A model generated the notes under the pieces. That model was not told where the DNA came from. It saw nothing but the letters and a program-made list of their open reading frames with translations, and ran no database searches. Position numbers and translations under genes: made by a program. Shown one piece after another: positions 24,343-33,738 of a stretch of 64,000 nt of DNA; positions within the stretch are counted from its first letter, which is position 1; the number at the start of each line of letters is the position of its first letter. The DNA lies in the NCBI GenBank assembly GCA_023439125.1, contig JAEXOU010000005.1:682001-746000 (forward strand), given 5' to 3'. The DNA is from Bacillota bacterium (GTDB lineage Bacteria > Bacillota > Clostridia > Lachnospirales > Lachnospiraceae).

Positions 24343-27300
24343 TTAAGAATCTAACTTTTCTTCAATTAAGGAAACACTTACAAGTGTCGAAACTCCTTTT
24401 TCTTGCATTGTAATACCATACAAAACATCAGCAGCCGCCATTGTACCTCTACGATGAGTTATGATAATAAACTGAGTATGTTTTGTTAGCTTATGAAGAT
24501 AATTTGCAAATCGCTTTACATTAGAATCATCCAATGCTGCTTCAATTTCATCAAGAAGACAGAATGGAGACGGCTTTAGATTCTGTATTGCAAACAATAA
24601 TGAAATTGCAGTTAAAGCTTTTTCTCCACCAGATAATTGCATCATGTTCTGTAGTTTTTTCCCAGGTGGTTGAGCAATAATGCGAATCCCCGCCTCTAAG
24701 ATATCTTCATCCTCTGTTAATTCAAGTGTACCTTTACCGCCACCAAACAACTCTTTGAAAACAAGATCAAACTGCTCCTTGATTTCTCCAAACTTTTCTT
24801 CGAATTGACGTCGCATCTCACCATCAAGTTCCTTAATAATTCCAAGTAAAGTATCCTCAGCTTTTAATAAATCTTCACGCTGAGTTGTTAAAAATGTATA
24901 GCGATTTGATAAATTCTTAAAGTCTTCAATTGCATTTACATTTACATCGCCTAACTGGCGAATGCTAGCTTTTAAATCTATAATTGCCTTTTTATTCGAA
25001 TTATAATTAGAATACATTTCATTTTCATATTCTTTAGCTGAAGTTACTGTTAATTCATACTCATCCCACATATATGTAATCTGAGTATCGATTACCTCAT
25101 TCAGTTTTTCCTTCTGATTTTGTAAACGGAAGGCGTCTTTATCCAATATACCAATTCGATTTTGAAGGTCCTCTCTCTTATTAAAAAATCCTTTATGACT
25201 CTTCGTCATATTCTCTTTTGTTTCAGAGAGTGCAGTTATCTTTGTATCTAAGGTTATAAGAGTATTCGCAGCTTCCTCTTGGCGCTTTGTATTATCACAT
25301 ACTTGCTTTTCTTTTTCCTCACGAATTGCTTCATAACCCTCTGCTTCTTCGCGAATATTTCGCTCTTCATCCTTTAGCTTGGCAATTTCATGCTGAACAC
25401 GACGAATATTTTCTAAAACATATTGATTGCTTTGTTCTAAGTTAGAAAACTCAATCAATAATCTAGAAGATGTTTCATTCGTCTGTGTTTCTCCTTGACG
25501 CTCTGCTTCAAGTAAATGATTGCATTCTTCAATTCTTTGCTCTCGTTGTTTACTTGCAACTTCGTTATCTTGTAATGCGTTCTTTAAGCGCGTTACATTC
25601 TCATGAAGCTCTGCATTCTGTTCTTCGATCAATTTCAACTCACTAGCGAATTCTAAGTATGTGTTGTGCATTTGATTTGTTTTATCTTTTTCAGAAGCTA
25701 AATTAACTTTCGCAGTATTTTCTTGGACTAAGATTTCCTGAAGCTTTTGCTTATTTACTTCTATTTTCTCACGTAAGGATAATCGCAATTCCTTCGCTTC
25801 CATAATAGAAGTACTGAGCTCTTGTAATTCTTCTTTTAACTTATCAACTGTATCTTCCAGTTCTTCTATTTCTCGACGACGTCCAAGTAAATTGCTTGAA
25901 TTTTTAAATGCCCCACCAGATAGAGAACCACCCGGATTTAACTGTTCTCCCTCTAAGGTTACAATACGAAGAGAATGTTTGTATTTCCTTGCAATCATAA
26001 TTGCATGATCAATCGTGTCAACAACAATAATACGACCTAATAGATATTGTGCAAGGTTTTGGAATCTTTCCTCTACAGTGACAAGACTACTAGCAACACC
26101 AATTACACCATGTTCCTTTAAAGCTTCATCGTTTGTATTCTTATAAGCTTGAATACTAGTTAATGGTAAGAAAGTAGCACGACCAAATTTATTCTTTTTA
26201 AGATATTCAATTAAGAACTTAGCTGTATCTTCAGAATCAGTTACAATATTTTGAATACTACCACCTAATGCAGTTTCTACAGCAATCTCATAGCTTTTAT
26301 CCACTTTAATCAAGTCTGCAACTACACCCAAGATTCCCTTTTGATTATCTTTTTGTTCCATGACTTTGCGGATGCTATTTCCATAACCATCATAACGTTC
26401 TGTAAGATTACGTAACGATTCTAGTTTCGCATTCAAAGACATATATACTTGGTTTTTCTGATTCATTGTACTCGTTGCAGTATTAATCTCTTGCTGCTTA
26501 TCAGCTATCTGTTGCTGAAGTTCGTCATTCTCCTTCGTAAAGTTATGAATGGTCGCACTTAATTGATTTACGGTAGCTTGCATCTCATTAATATGAACCT
26601 GAACCATAGATTCTTCACTTTTTATCTTTAAAATCTTTTGGTTAATCTCAGCTTTCTTTATTGAGTTCTGCTCAGCTATCGTTTCATTTTTTTGAATATT
26701 GGTTTTAATCGTACCATTTTCATTTAAAAAACGAAAGATATCATTATTACATTCTTCAATTTCCTTCGTTAAGGCTACAATCCTTTGCTTAATCGAATCA
26801 ACAGCCTCTGATGCTTTTGATTTTTCTAATTCTAATGCTGATAACTTCGCATCAATATTTTGTTTTTCCTGATGGTACTTATCTAATGCAATTTCTCTTT
26901 CACATATATTAGTTAATAAAGAATCAATACGGTTTGTAAACTGAGAAGCATTCATATCAATAGATGCAATCTGCTCTCTAAGTACTTTAATTTCACCATC
27001 AGTCTTTTCAATGAATACTTGTAATTCACCTTTTTGTATACGGGCAGTTTCAAGTTCCTCTTGAATTTGTTCTAACTCTTGTTCTAATCGGTCATATTCT
27101 TCTTTTGTAACATCAAACTCTTTCTTCGTCATCGCTAGATCATCATTTACAATTGTAAGTTTTTCATCTAGTTCAGCTTTAGCATGCTCATTCTTTGAAT
27201 ATTCGAATAAGAATTGATTTACTTCAATATTTTTTAGTTTTTCTTTTAAACTTAGATATTCTTTTGCTATCTCAGATTGTTTTTCTAAAGGTCCAATCTG

Positions 27301-27900
27301 TCGTTCTATCTCACTAATGATATCCGTAACACGAGAAAGGTTCAACCGTTCTTGTTCCAACTCTTTCTCTGCAATAAACTTTCTTTTTTTAAATTTAACA
27401 ATACCAGCTGCCTCATCAAATAATTCTCGACGTTCCTCTGGCTTTCCACTTAGGATTTTATCAATTTGCCCTTGTCCAATAATCGAGTAGCCTTCTTTAC
27501 CAATACCGGTATCAAAAAATAACTCTTGAATATCACGTAAACGACAATTCGTTCCATTCATCATGTATTCACTTTCACCAGAACGATAAACACGTCGAGA
27601 TACTGTTACCTCTTCATAATCTACGGGAAGCTTATGGTCTGAATTATCTAGTGTGATTGCAACATAAGCAAACCCAAGTGACTTTCTCAATTGAGTTCCA
27701 GAAAAGATAACATCCTGCATATTAGCTCCACGAAGCTGTTTTGCACTCTGTTCACCAAGTACCCAACGAACCGCATCAGCTACATTACTTTTACCTGATC
27801 CGTTTGGTCCAACAATACCAGTGATTCCATTATTGAATTGAAATGTAATCTTATTAGCAAAAGATTTAAACCCATGCACTTCAATACTTTTTAAATACAT
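24343..27900 (-). CDS. smc: Chromosome segregation ATPase SMC
   Basis: 1185-residue SMC, normal length. Walker A is GPNGSGKSN (residues 31-39), coiled coil runs about 170-500, the hinge is about 510-660 (ILGVVADLIKV, LEGEQLNPGGSLSGG), and the return coiled coil runs to about 1010. The ABC signature is LSGGEKALTA and Walker B is FCLLDEIEAALDD. It works with ScpA/ScpB, which are not in this window, to organise the nucleoid. AAGGGG precedes the ATG. It lies 46 nt after rnc. Confidence 0.98.
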   Translation of the reverse strand: MYLKSIEVHGFKSFANKITFQFNNGITGIVGPNGSGKSNVADAVRWVLGEQSAKQLRGANMQDVIFSGTQLRKSLGFAYVAITLDNSDHKLPVDYEEVTVSRRVYRSGESEYMMNGTNCRLRDIQELFFDTGIGKEGYSIIGQGQIDKILSGKPEERRELFDEAAGIVKFKKRKFIAEKELEQERLNLSRVTDIISEIERQIGPLEKQSEIAKEYLSLKEKLKNIEVNQFLFEYSKNEHAKAELDEKLTIVNDDLAMTKKEFDVTKEEYDRLEQELEQIQEELETARIQKGELQVFIEKTDGEIKVLREQIASIDMNASQFTNRIDSLLTNICEREIALDKYHQEKQNIDAKLSALELEKSKASEAVDSIKQRIVALTKEIEECNNDIFRFLNENGTIKTNIQKNETIAEQNSIKKAEINQKILKIKSEESMVQVHINEMQATVNQLSATIHNFTKENDELQQQIADKQQEINTATSTMNQKNQVYMSLNAKLESLRNLTERYDGYGNSIRKVMEQKDNQKGILGVVADLIKVDKSYEIAVETALGGSIQNIVTDSEDTAKFLIEYLKKNKFGRATFLPLTSIQAYKNTNDEALKEHGVIGVASSLVTVEERFQNLAQYLLGRIIVVDTIDHAIMIARKYKHSLRIVTLEGEQLNPGGSLSGGAFKNSSNLLGRRREIEELEDTVDKLKEELQELSTSIMEAKELRLSLREKIEVNKQKLQEILVQENTAKVNLASEKDKTNQMHNTYLEFASELKLIEEQNAELHENVTRLKNALQDNEVASKQREQRIEECNHLLEAERQGETQTNETSSRLLIEFSNLEQSNQYVLENIRRVQHEIAKLKDEERNIREEAEGYEAIREEKEKQVCDNTKRQEEAANTLITLDTKITALSETKENMTKSHKGFFNKREDLQNRIGILDKDAFRLQNQKEKLNEVIDTQITYMWDEYELTVTSAKEYENEMYSNYNSNKKAIIDLKASIRQLGDVNVNAIEDFKNLSNRYTFLTTQREDLLKAEDTLLGIIKELDGEMRRQFEEKFGEIKEQFDLVFKELFGGGKGTLELTEDEDILEAGIRIIAQPPGKKLQNMMQLSGGEKALTAISLLFAIQNLKPSPFCLLDEIEAALDDSNVKRFANYLHKLTKHTQFIIITHRRGTMAAADVLYGITMQEKGVSTLVSVSLIEEKLDS

Positions 27901-27946
27901 CTAAATCCCCTTTTGTTCACAAAACTTGCAATATTGGTATATTACT

Positions 27947-28651
27947 TTATTGTTCTTTACGTAATTTAAGAATCGAACGATAAGCAGCTTCCTGTTCCGC
28001 AGCTTTTTTCGTTCTTCCGCTCCCCTTCTCTAGAGTGATTGTTTCCATCCTTGCAAGTACTGTAAATTTTTTATTATGATCTGGTCCTACTTCTTCTAAT
28101 AGTTCGTAACTTAAGTGTTGATGATATTCACTTTGTACAATCTCTTGTAAGATAGTCTTGCTATCATAAAAGAGCTTCTTATGTTCAATATCAGCCAAAA
28201 TATGCTTACCGATAAACTCTTTTGCATTAGCAAAACCACCATCTACATAAATCGCTCCAATTACAGCTTCTAGCGCATCTGATAATATAGAATCACGTTC
28301 ACGTCCTCCAGTAGCGTCCTCCCCTTTACCTAGGTAAATATACTTACCAAGGTTAATCTCCTTAGCACATAAAGCTAAGGTAGGTTCACAAACCATACTA
28401 GCTCTTTGCTTTGTCAACTCACCTTCCGAACGGTCTTTATAATTACTATATAACCACTCACTTGTTGTTAATTCTAGTACAGCATCTCCCAAAAATTCTA
28501 ACCGCTCATTGTTTGCTAATTTATTCAATCTCTTTTCATTAGCAAATGAACTGTGGGTCAATGCCTGTCTTAAAGTTTCTTTCGTCGTAAATGTATAACC
28601 AATTACCTGCTCAAACATCATTAACCGCCTTGTTCCTAATGCCTCACTCAT
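27947..28651 (-). CDS. rnc: Ribonuclease III
   Basis: Double-strand-specific endoribonuclease for rRNA and mRNA processing, 234 residues. The signature NNERLEFLGDAVLEL is at residues 47-61, the second catalytic acidic cluster is DALEAVIGAIYVDGG, and a C-terminal dsRNA-binding domain (about 160-232) ends with KGSGRTKKAAEQEAAYRSI. The ATG at 28651 with AGGAGG upstream is the start; the longer frame runs into the upstream repeat element. Hairpin element copy 6, a potential RNase III-like structure in itself, separates it from acpP. Confidence 0.96.
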   Translation of the reverse strand: MSEALGTRRLMMFEQVIGYTFTTKETLRQALTHSSFANEKRLNKLANNERLEFLGDAVLELTTSEWLYSNYKDRSEGELTKQRASMVCEPTLALCAKEINLGKYIYLGKGEDATGGRERDSILSDALEAVIGAIYVDGGFANAKEFIGKHILADIEHKKLFYDSKTILQEIVQSEYHQHLSYELLEEVGPDHNKKFTVLARMETITLEKGSGRTKKAAEQEAAYRSILKLRKEQ

Positions 28652-28689
28652 AATCTCCCTCCTACGCGAACTGCTAATGTTTTTACAGT

Positions 28690-28832
28690 TTGCTAACAAA
28701 ACACTCGCGCCAAGCGCAGTCGCGAATGCGACATCTTCCTATTGCGCTTGTGTGCATAATTGCGTCCTTCTTTTGGGACGCTATTTTATGATACAAGGAA
28801 ATTCCTCTGAATTTCCTTGTGTATTAAAATAG
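28690..28832. repeat. Composite hairpin element, copy 6 (loop reversed)
   Basis: It has AACAAAACACTCGCGCC, the GC-rich block, GCGTCC/GGACGC, then a stem (28781-28804 with 28809-28832) with core GGAAATTC. The loop is CTCT, the complement of the AGAG found in most copies, while the rest of the element keeps its orientation. It lies between acpP and rnc. Confidence 0.78.
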
Positions 28833-28866
28833 GGTGTTGCCAAACGCTGCATGTAGGCAACACCCC
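28827..28866 (-). terminator. Terminator of plsX-acpP
   Basis: A 10-bp perfect stem, GGGTGTTGCC/GGCAACACCC, with a 14-nt loop; TATTTTAAT follows in the minus direction. It implies that rnc is not simply read through from acpP, or that read-through is partial. Confidence 0.7.
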
Positions 28867-28872
28867 TGTTCA

Positions 28873-29103
28873 TTAGTTTAATGCATTCTTGATTTGTTCT
28901 ACTGCATCTGCAACAGTAACAATGTTCTCAGCTTCTTCATTAGGGATTTCAATGTCAAACTCTTCCTCAATACCCATGATAATTTGGAAAACATCCAAGC
29001 TATCAGCTCCTAAATCATCTACGAATGTAGTCTCCATTGTAATCTCATCTGCTTCAATGTTTAAAACTTCACTAATAATTTTTTGTAATTTTTCGAATTC
29101 CAT
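28873..29103 (-). CDS. acpP: Acyl carrier protein
   Basis: 76-residue acyl carrier protein of fatty acid synthesis. The phosphopantetheine serine is in GADSLD (Ser35), and the helix pattern and acidic composition are typical. AAGGTG lies 6-7 nt before the ATG at 29103 (MEFEKL); a GTG 9 nt upstream overlaps the Shine-Dalgarno sequence. It follows plsX by about 100 nt, as in many Firmicutes, although fabD/fabG are not between them here. Confidence 0.96.
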   Translation of the reverse strand: MEFEKLQKIISEVLNIEADEITMETTFVDDLGADSLDVFQIIMGIEEEFDIEIPNEEAENIVTVADAVEQIKNALN

Positions 29104-29203
29104 AATTTTCACCTTTCCCTTTTAATTTTCTTTTTTCTTTCCACAAAACACAAGCTTACTTATATTATGTCCAGAAAATCTGTGAAAGTCGATTACTTTC
29201 ACA

Positions 29204-30214
29204 CTATTCTACACCTAGAATATTTGTTTTAATTTTGCCATTAATATCATTTTGTTTAAATGCAATACATTGAATGATTGAGTTTTTGATTTCGATTGCA
29301 TTCGAGCTACCATGACTCTTAACAACTAAACCGTTAAGTCCTAACATGGGAGCACCTCCATATTGTGACAAGTCAAAATCCTTGAGTGTACGCTTTAACG
29401 CTGGTTTTACTAACACTGCACCTAAAGTACTAATTGCCGTACTTGTTAATCCTGTTTTGATTTTCTTGACTAAAGCAGAAGCTAAACCTTCATAAAGTTT
29501 AAGAATTACGTTGCCAACAAAAGCTTCGCATAAGATAACATCTGCTGCTCCATTTGGTATTTCTCTAGCCTCCACACTGCCAATAAAATTAATATCGTTG
29601 CAGTTTTTCAGCAATGGAAACGTTTCTTTAACAAGCATATTTCCCTTTTCTTCTTCTGCTCCAATGTTGACAATTCCTACCCTTGGATTTTTTATTCCGA
29701 CTACATTTTCCATATAAATGGATCCCATCCTCGCAAACTGTACTAAATGAGATGCTCTAGCATCAACATTCGCACCACAATCCACGAGTAAGGATAGACC
29801 ATTCATTGTAGGCAACAACGGTGCCAAAGGTGGCCTTTCAATCCCTTTAATTCTTCCAACAATTAGCTGTGCTCCAACTAGTACTGCACCTGTACTGCCA
29901 GCAGAAACAAAAGCATCTGCTTTACCACTTTTAACAAGATTAAGTGCAATTACGATAGAAGAATCCTTTTTTTTACGAATTGCCATTACTGGCGCTTCAT
30001 CATTCGTAATGACCTCGTCCGCATTCACAACTGTGATACGAGCTTTGTCATAGGAATATTTCGAAAGTTCTTGCAAAAGAACTTTTTCCTGTCCAACTAA
30101 GTGTACTGTGATTTCAGGACGTTCATTGACAGCATCAACTGAGCCTTTAACAATCTCCACTGGAGAATTATCTCCGCCCATTGCATCAACTGCAACTTTA
30201 ACTGTACTCTGCAT
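29204..30214 (-). CDS. plsX: Phosphate acyltransferase PlsX
   Basis: Makes acyl-phosphate from acyl-ACP for the PlsX/PlsY route to lysophosphatidic acid. 336 residues. Family segments visible are VAVDAMGGDNSP at the start, FVSAGSTGAVLVGA, LLVDCGANVDA and YGGAPMLGLNGLVVKSHGSSN. The ATG at 30214 has AAGGA about 11 nt upstream. It is first in plsX-acpP, and a promoter lies at 30253-30281. No FapR site could be identified. Confidence 0.96.
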   Translation of the reverse strand: MQSTVKVAVDAMGGDNSPVEIVKGSVDAVNERPEITVHLVGQEKVLLQELSKYSYDKARITVVNADEVITNDEAPVMAIRKKKDSSIVIALNLVKSGKADAFVSAGSTGAVLVGAQLIVGRIKGIERPPLAPLLPTMNGLSLLVDCGANVDARASHLVQFARMGSIYMENVVGIKNPRVGIVNIGAEEEKGNMLVKETFPLLKNCNDINFIGSVEAREIPNGAADVILCEAFVGNVILKLYEGLASALVKKIKTGLTSTAISTLGAVLVKPALKRTLKDFDLSQYGGAPMLGLNGLVVKSHGSSNAIEIKNSIIQCIAFKQNDINGKIKTNILGVE

Positions 30215-30252
30215 TTTGACTTTTTTCCTTTCCTCATCATTACCTATGTATC

Positions 30253-30281
30253 AATATAACCGATTACATTTAAAAAATCAA
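30253..30281 (-). promoter_or_regulatory. Promoter of plsX-acpP
   Basis: Minus strand TTGATT (30281-30276), a 17-nt spacer, TATATT (30258-30253). Confidence 0.6.
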
Positions 30282-30379
30282 CCACTAATTTAGCTATTTT
30301 TGCTGATATAATTCAGCATAGAAAATTAGTAATATTTCTCTTAATTTTTCCACCTTTGCTCCATGTCGTAAACAATCTT

Positions 30380-32605
30380 TTACGAACGCACTAGATTAAA
30401 TTCACAACAACTTTGGCAGTTGCTATCTTTTCCAACATATGCAATGAACTTCCCTGCTTCACTTACAAATTGCATACGAATATCATAAAAACGTAACATT
30501 GGTTCTGTAATCTCAAATGTTACTTGCTTTGTTTCACCAGGAAGCAAGTGGACTCTTTTAAATCCTTTTAGTTCTCTTAATGGTCTTGCCACACTCCCTT
30601 TTACATCCTGTATATAAAGTTGTACAACATCTGTACCTTCTACATGACCACAATTTGTAATAGGTATACTTACGATAATCATATCGTCTTGCTGCATTGT
30701 AAGTATAGTTTTATCAATAGACAATTTACCATAAGAAAATTCTGTATAGGATAATCCATATCCAAAAGGATAAAGTGGTAAATTTGGTATATCTTGATAG
30801 CACGAACAGAACTTGATATGATTTGGATCACTTAATATTGGTCGACCAGTATTCAATTGGTCATAGTGTACTGGTATCTGTCCAACTGAATAAGGAAAAC
30901 TCATAGAAAGATGACCACTAGGATTATTTTTCCCGAATAAAGTATTCGTTATAGCAACAGCTCCCTCCGTCCCTGGCAACCATACCTCTAAGATTGCCTT
31001 TGCTTTTTCTTTTACTTCTCTTAAATCTAGTGGACGTCCATTGAATAGAACAACTACGATGTTTTTATTAACCTCATACACTCGTTGGAATAACTCTAAT
31101 TGTTTTCGTGGTAACTCTATTGTGGAAAAGGATGCTGCCTCGCCTGTTTGTAATCGATGTTCGCCAATTGTCATAACAACGACATCTACATTTTTTGCGA
31201 CCTCAACAGCATTTCTCATTGCCTCTTCTTCCTTACTACTCGAATCAAACTCACATTCAACAGTAGAATTAAAGCCTTCAAATATAGTACCAGGTTCCAC
31301 GATATTGCACCCACTTACAAATGTATACTCATTCTCAGGATATAGCGTAGGTACAACATCAGAAAGACTATTGGAATCCTTTGCATCAGCAATAATCGCC
31401 CATATACTATGTAAGTCTCTCTTTTTACTATAAGGTCCAATAAATGCAATTTTTTGTCCTTTTGTTTGCAATGGAAGAATTCCATCATTTTCCAATAAAA
31501 CAAAGGATTCTTCGCTGATTTTTCGCATTACTTCACGATGTTGATCACACAAAATTAAGTTCTTTTCCTCTTCTTCATCTGCACCCTTATAAGGGTTTTC
31601 AAATAGACCTAAATCATTTTTAAGATTCAGTATACGCAATACAGCCTCATCAATTAATTTTTCACTGATTTCGCCCTCTTTGATCAATTCTTTCATTGTT
31701 GAAACGTAGCAGCGACTCATCATCTCAATATCAACCCCAGCTTTCATCGCCAGTTTTGCAACTTCTTTTGCATCTTCGGCAACACCATGAGTAATACACT
31801 CACCGATTGCATTAAAGTCAGAGATAAGAACCCCCTTAAAACCCATCTGATTTCTTAAAACATCTCTAAGTAGCCATTCATTTACCGAAGATGGTACACG
31901 GTCAATCGTATTAAAGGAGGTCATGACACTACAAGCTCCAGCTTCAATTCCAACTTGATAAGCTGGCAAGTAATCCTCAAATAAGGTACGATTAGATATC
32001 TCTACCGTATTATAATCCCTACCTCCCTCCGGCAAACCATAGGCAGCAAAATGCTTCACGCAAGCACCGATACTATATTGGTTGGAAAGCTCTTCTCCTT
32101 GAAACCCTTCTACCATAGCTCTCGTACATAAGCTATTTAAGTATTTATCTTCTCCTGTAGATTCCATTACACGTCCCCATCTTGGATCACGAGATAGATC
32201 AGACATTGGTGCAAATGTTAAGTGAATACCAGAAACTGCGCTCTCCTTCGCACTAACTCTTGCAGCTTCCTTAATTAAATCCGGATTAAAGGTACAACCT
32301 TGCGCAATGGGAGTTGGTGCAACTGTTCGAAAACCATGAATCACATCTAGCATAAAGATAGCAGGGATATGATGTGGTTGACTTGCCATAATCTTATCTT
32401 GAATTCTTCTTATTTTTTCAGCTCCCCATACACTTAAAACTGAGCCACATAAATCAATCTCTTCTTTCGTAAAACCTTTTTTTGCTTCTGGTCCTGTTAA
32501 AACAGCTTCTCCTTGAAAATAAGAACCGGTAAGTTGCAACAACTGACCTAATTTTTCATCTAAAGACATATCATTGCACAATGCAATTAATTCCTCTTGA
32601 TTCAT
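30380..32605 (-). CDS. Glycoside hydrolase family 3 (beta-glucosidase/beta-xylosidase type)
   Basis: 741-residue GH3 enzyme releasing terminal sugars from beta-glycosides. The N-terminal TIM barrel contains HGFRTVAPTPIAQG, SRDPRWGRVMESTGED and KHFAAYG. The nucleophile is Asp263 in LISDFNAI (SDF instead of the more common SDW). An alpha/beta sandwich domain follows (about 385-560) and a fibronectin-III-like domain is at the C-terminus (about 640-735). No signal peptide is seen, so it should act in the cytoplasm on imported oligosaccharides. AGGAGG lies before the ATG. The closest activity is glucosidase by barrel motifs, but specificity is uncertain. Confidence 0.93.
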   Translation of the reverse strand: MNQEELIALCNDMSLDEKLGQLLQLTGSYFQGEAVLTGPEAKKGFTKEEIDLCGSVLSVWGAEKIRRIQDKIMASQPHHIPAIFMLDVIHGFRTVAPTPIAQGCTFNPDLIKEAARVSAKESAVSGIHLTFAPMSDLSRDPRWGRVMESTGEDKYLNSLCTRAMVEGFQGEELSNQYSIGACVKHFAAYGLPEGGRDYNTVEISNRTLFEDYLPAYQVGIEAGACSVMTSFNTIDRVPSSVNEWLLRDVLRNQMGFKGVLISDFNAIGECITHGVAEDAKEVAKLAMKAGVDIEMMSRCYVSTMKELIKEGEISEKLIDEAVLRILNLKNDLGLFENPYKGADEEEEKNLILCDQHREVMRKISEESFVLLENDGILPLQTKGQKIAFIGPYSKKRDLHSIWAIIADAKDSNSLSDVVPTLYPENEYTFVSGCNIVEPGTIFEGFNSTVECEFDSSSKEEEAMRNAVEVAKNVDVVVMTIGEHRLQTGEAASFSTIELPRKQLELFQRVYEVNKNIVVVLFNGRPLDLREVKEKAKAILEVWLPGTEGAVAITNTLFGKNNPSGHLSMSFPYSVGQIPVHYDQLNTGRPILSDPNHIKFCSCYQDIPNLPLYPFGYGLSYTEFSYGKLSIDKTILTMQQDDMIIVSIPITNCGHVEGTDVVQLYIQDVKGSVARPLRELKGFKRVHLLPGETKQVTFEITEPMLRFYDIRMQFVSEAGKFIAYVGKDSNCQSCCEFNLVRS

Positions 32606-32781
32606 TATGACCTCCTACAGCCCTATGTAAATATTATTATTGCAGTTTCTATATGAAATTAATTATAGCATCTCTATCCTTATGATTCCATGTACAATAT
32701 TATTGTTAACACATGGATTATATTGCTTTCATTGACAGACTAGAACAATAGATAAGAAACACCCAAAATTTTATATAACAT

Positions 32782-32813
32782 AAAAAGAGAGATTACATAT
32801 ACCGTAACCTCTC
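32782..32813 (-). terminator. Terminator of cheR
   Basis: A 10-bp stem, GAGAGGTTAC/GTAATCTCTC (one G-T pair), with a 7-nt loop and TTTTT in the minus direction. Confidence 0.82.
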
Positions 32814-32824
32814 CTAGTTCTTCC

Positions 32825-33601
32825 CTATTTCTTAATATAAAAGAATGATTTTAACGTCGAGAAATTCAACGATTGAGGTTGAATAATCTGCTCTGTACTT
32901 CCTACAAATAAAACTCCATCTTTACGAAGCGAGGAATTAAATTTTTTGTAAATTTCATTTTTTGCCTCTTCTGTAAAGTATATTAATACATTACGGCATA
33001 CAATTAAATCCATATTAGAAGGGTAAGTATCTTTCAATAGATTATGTTCACGGAATTCTACACATTTTTTGACACTATCAGATATCTGATATGTAGTATC
33101 ACTGACTGCTGTGAAATACTTCATAATAAACTCAGTCGGTAATCCTTTCAAGCTTTTCACATTGTATAACCCCATTTGAGCTTTATCAAGAACCTGTTTA
33201 TCAATATCGGTTGCAATCACCTTTATCTTATCCAATGGCATGAATTTCGCCAACAACATAACCAAGGAATACGGTTCATCACCGGTAGAGCAAGCAGCAC
33301 TCCAGATTCTAAGCGTTGAAGAATGCAACAATAGCTGAGGTAGAATCTCTTTCTCTAATAAATTCCACTGTTCCGGATTACGATAAAACTCAGAAACATT
33401 AATCGTAAGATAATTTACAAATTCATCAAACATTACTCTATTTGATTTAAGTACTTGTATATAATCGATATACGTCGTAATCTTATGTTTTGTAATTAAA
33501 GAATCAATACGTCGCTTCATTTGACGTTCCTTGTAAGCATTCAAATCGATTTTAGTTAATTCAAATACTTTCGTTTTAAATACCTCATAGCTATCAGTCA
33601 T
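32825..33601 (-). CDS. cheR: CheR-type protein-glutamate methyltransferase
   Basis: SAM-dependent methyltransferase that methylates chemoreceptor glutamates. 258 residues. An N-terminal helical CheR domain (about 1-75) contains ITTYIDYIQVL, then NVSEFYRNPEQW, the SAM-binding segment IWSAACSTGDEPYSL, IATDIDKQVLDKA and LIVCRNVLIYF. Full CheR length without extra TPR or receiver domains. AAGGA lies before the ATG. It is isolated from other chemotaxis genes; the chemoreceptor at 60-61.5 kb could be a substrate. Confidence 0.93.
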   Translation of the reverse strand: MTDSYEVFKTKVFELTKIDLNAYKERQMKRRIDSLITKHKITTYIDYIQVLKSNRVMFDEFVNYLTINVSEFYRNPEQWNLLEKEILPQLLLHSSTLRIWSAACSTGDEPYSLVMLLAKFMPLDKIKVIATDIDKQVLDKAQMGLYNVKSLKGLPTEFIMKYFTAVSDTTYQISDSVKKCVEFREHNLLKDTYPSNMDLIVCRNVLIYFTEEAKNEIYKKFNSSLRKDGVLFVGSTEQIIQPQSLNFSTLKSFFYIKK

Positions 33602-33652
33602 TTTCCTTTTCTCCTATTAGTACAATTTTCAATAATCAATATTTCAATTTCT

Positions 33653-33684
33653 AAAAAAAGAACGTGAGTTACTACCTCACGCTC
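33653..33684 (-). terminator. Terminator of cmk-ispH/rpsA
   Basis: A stem of about 9 bp, GAGCGTGAG/CTCACGTTC, with a 7-nt loop and a run of seven T in the minus direction. Confidence 0.85.
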
Positions 33685-33738
33685 TCTCATAATAACAAGC
33701 GAAACGGTTTATCGTCTCACTTGCCATGTTAAACAAAA

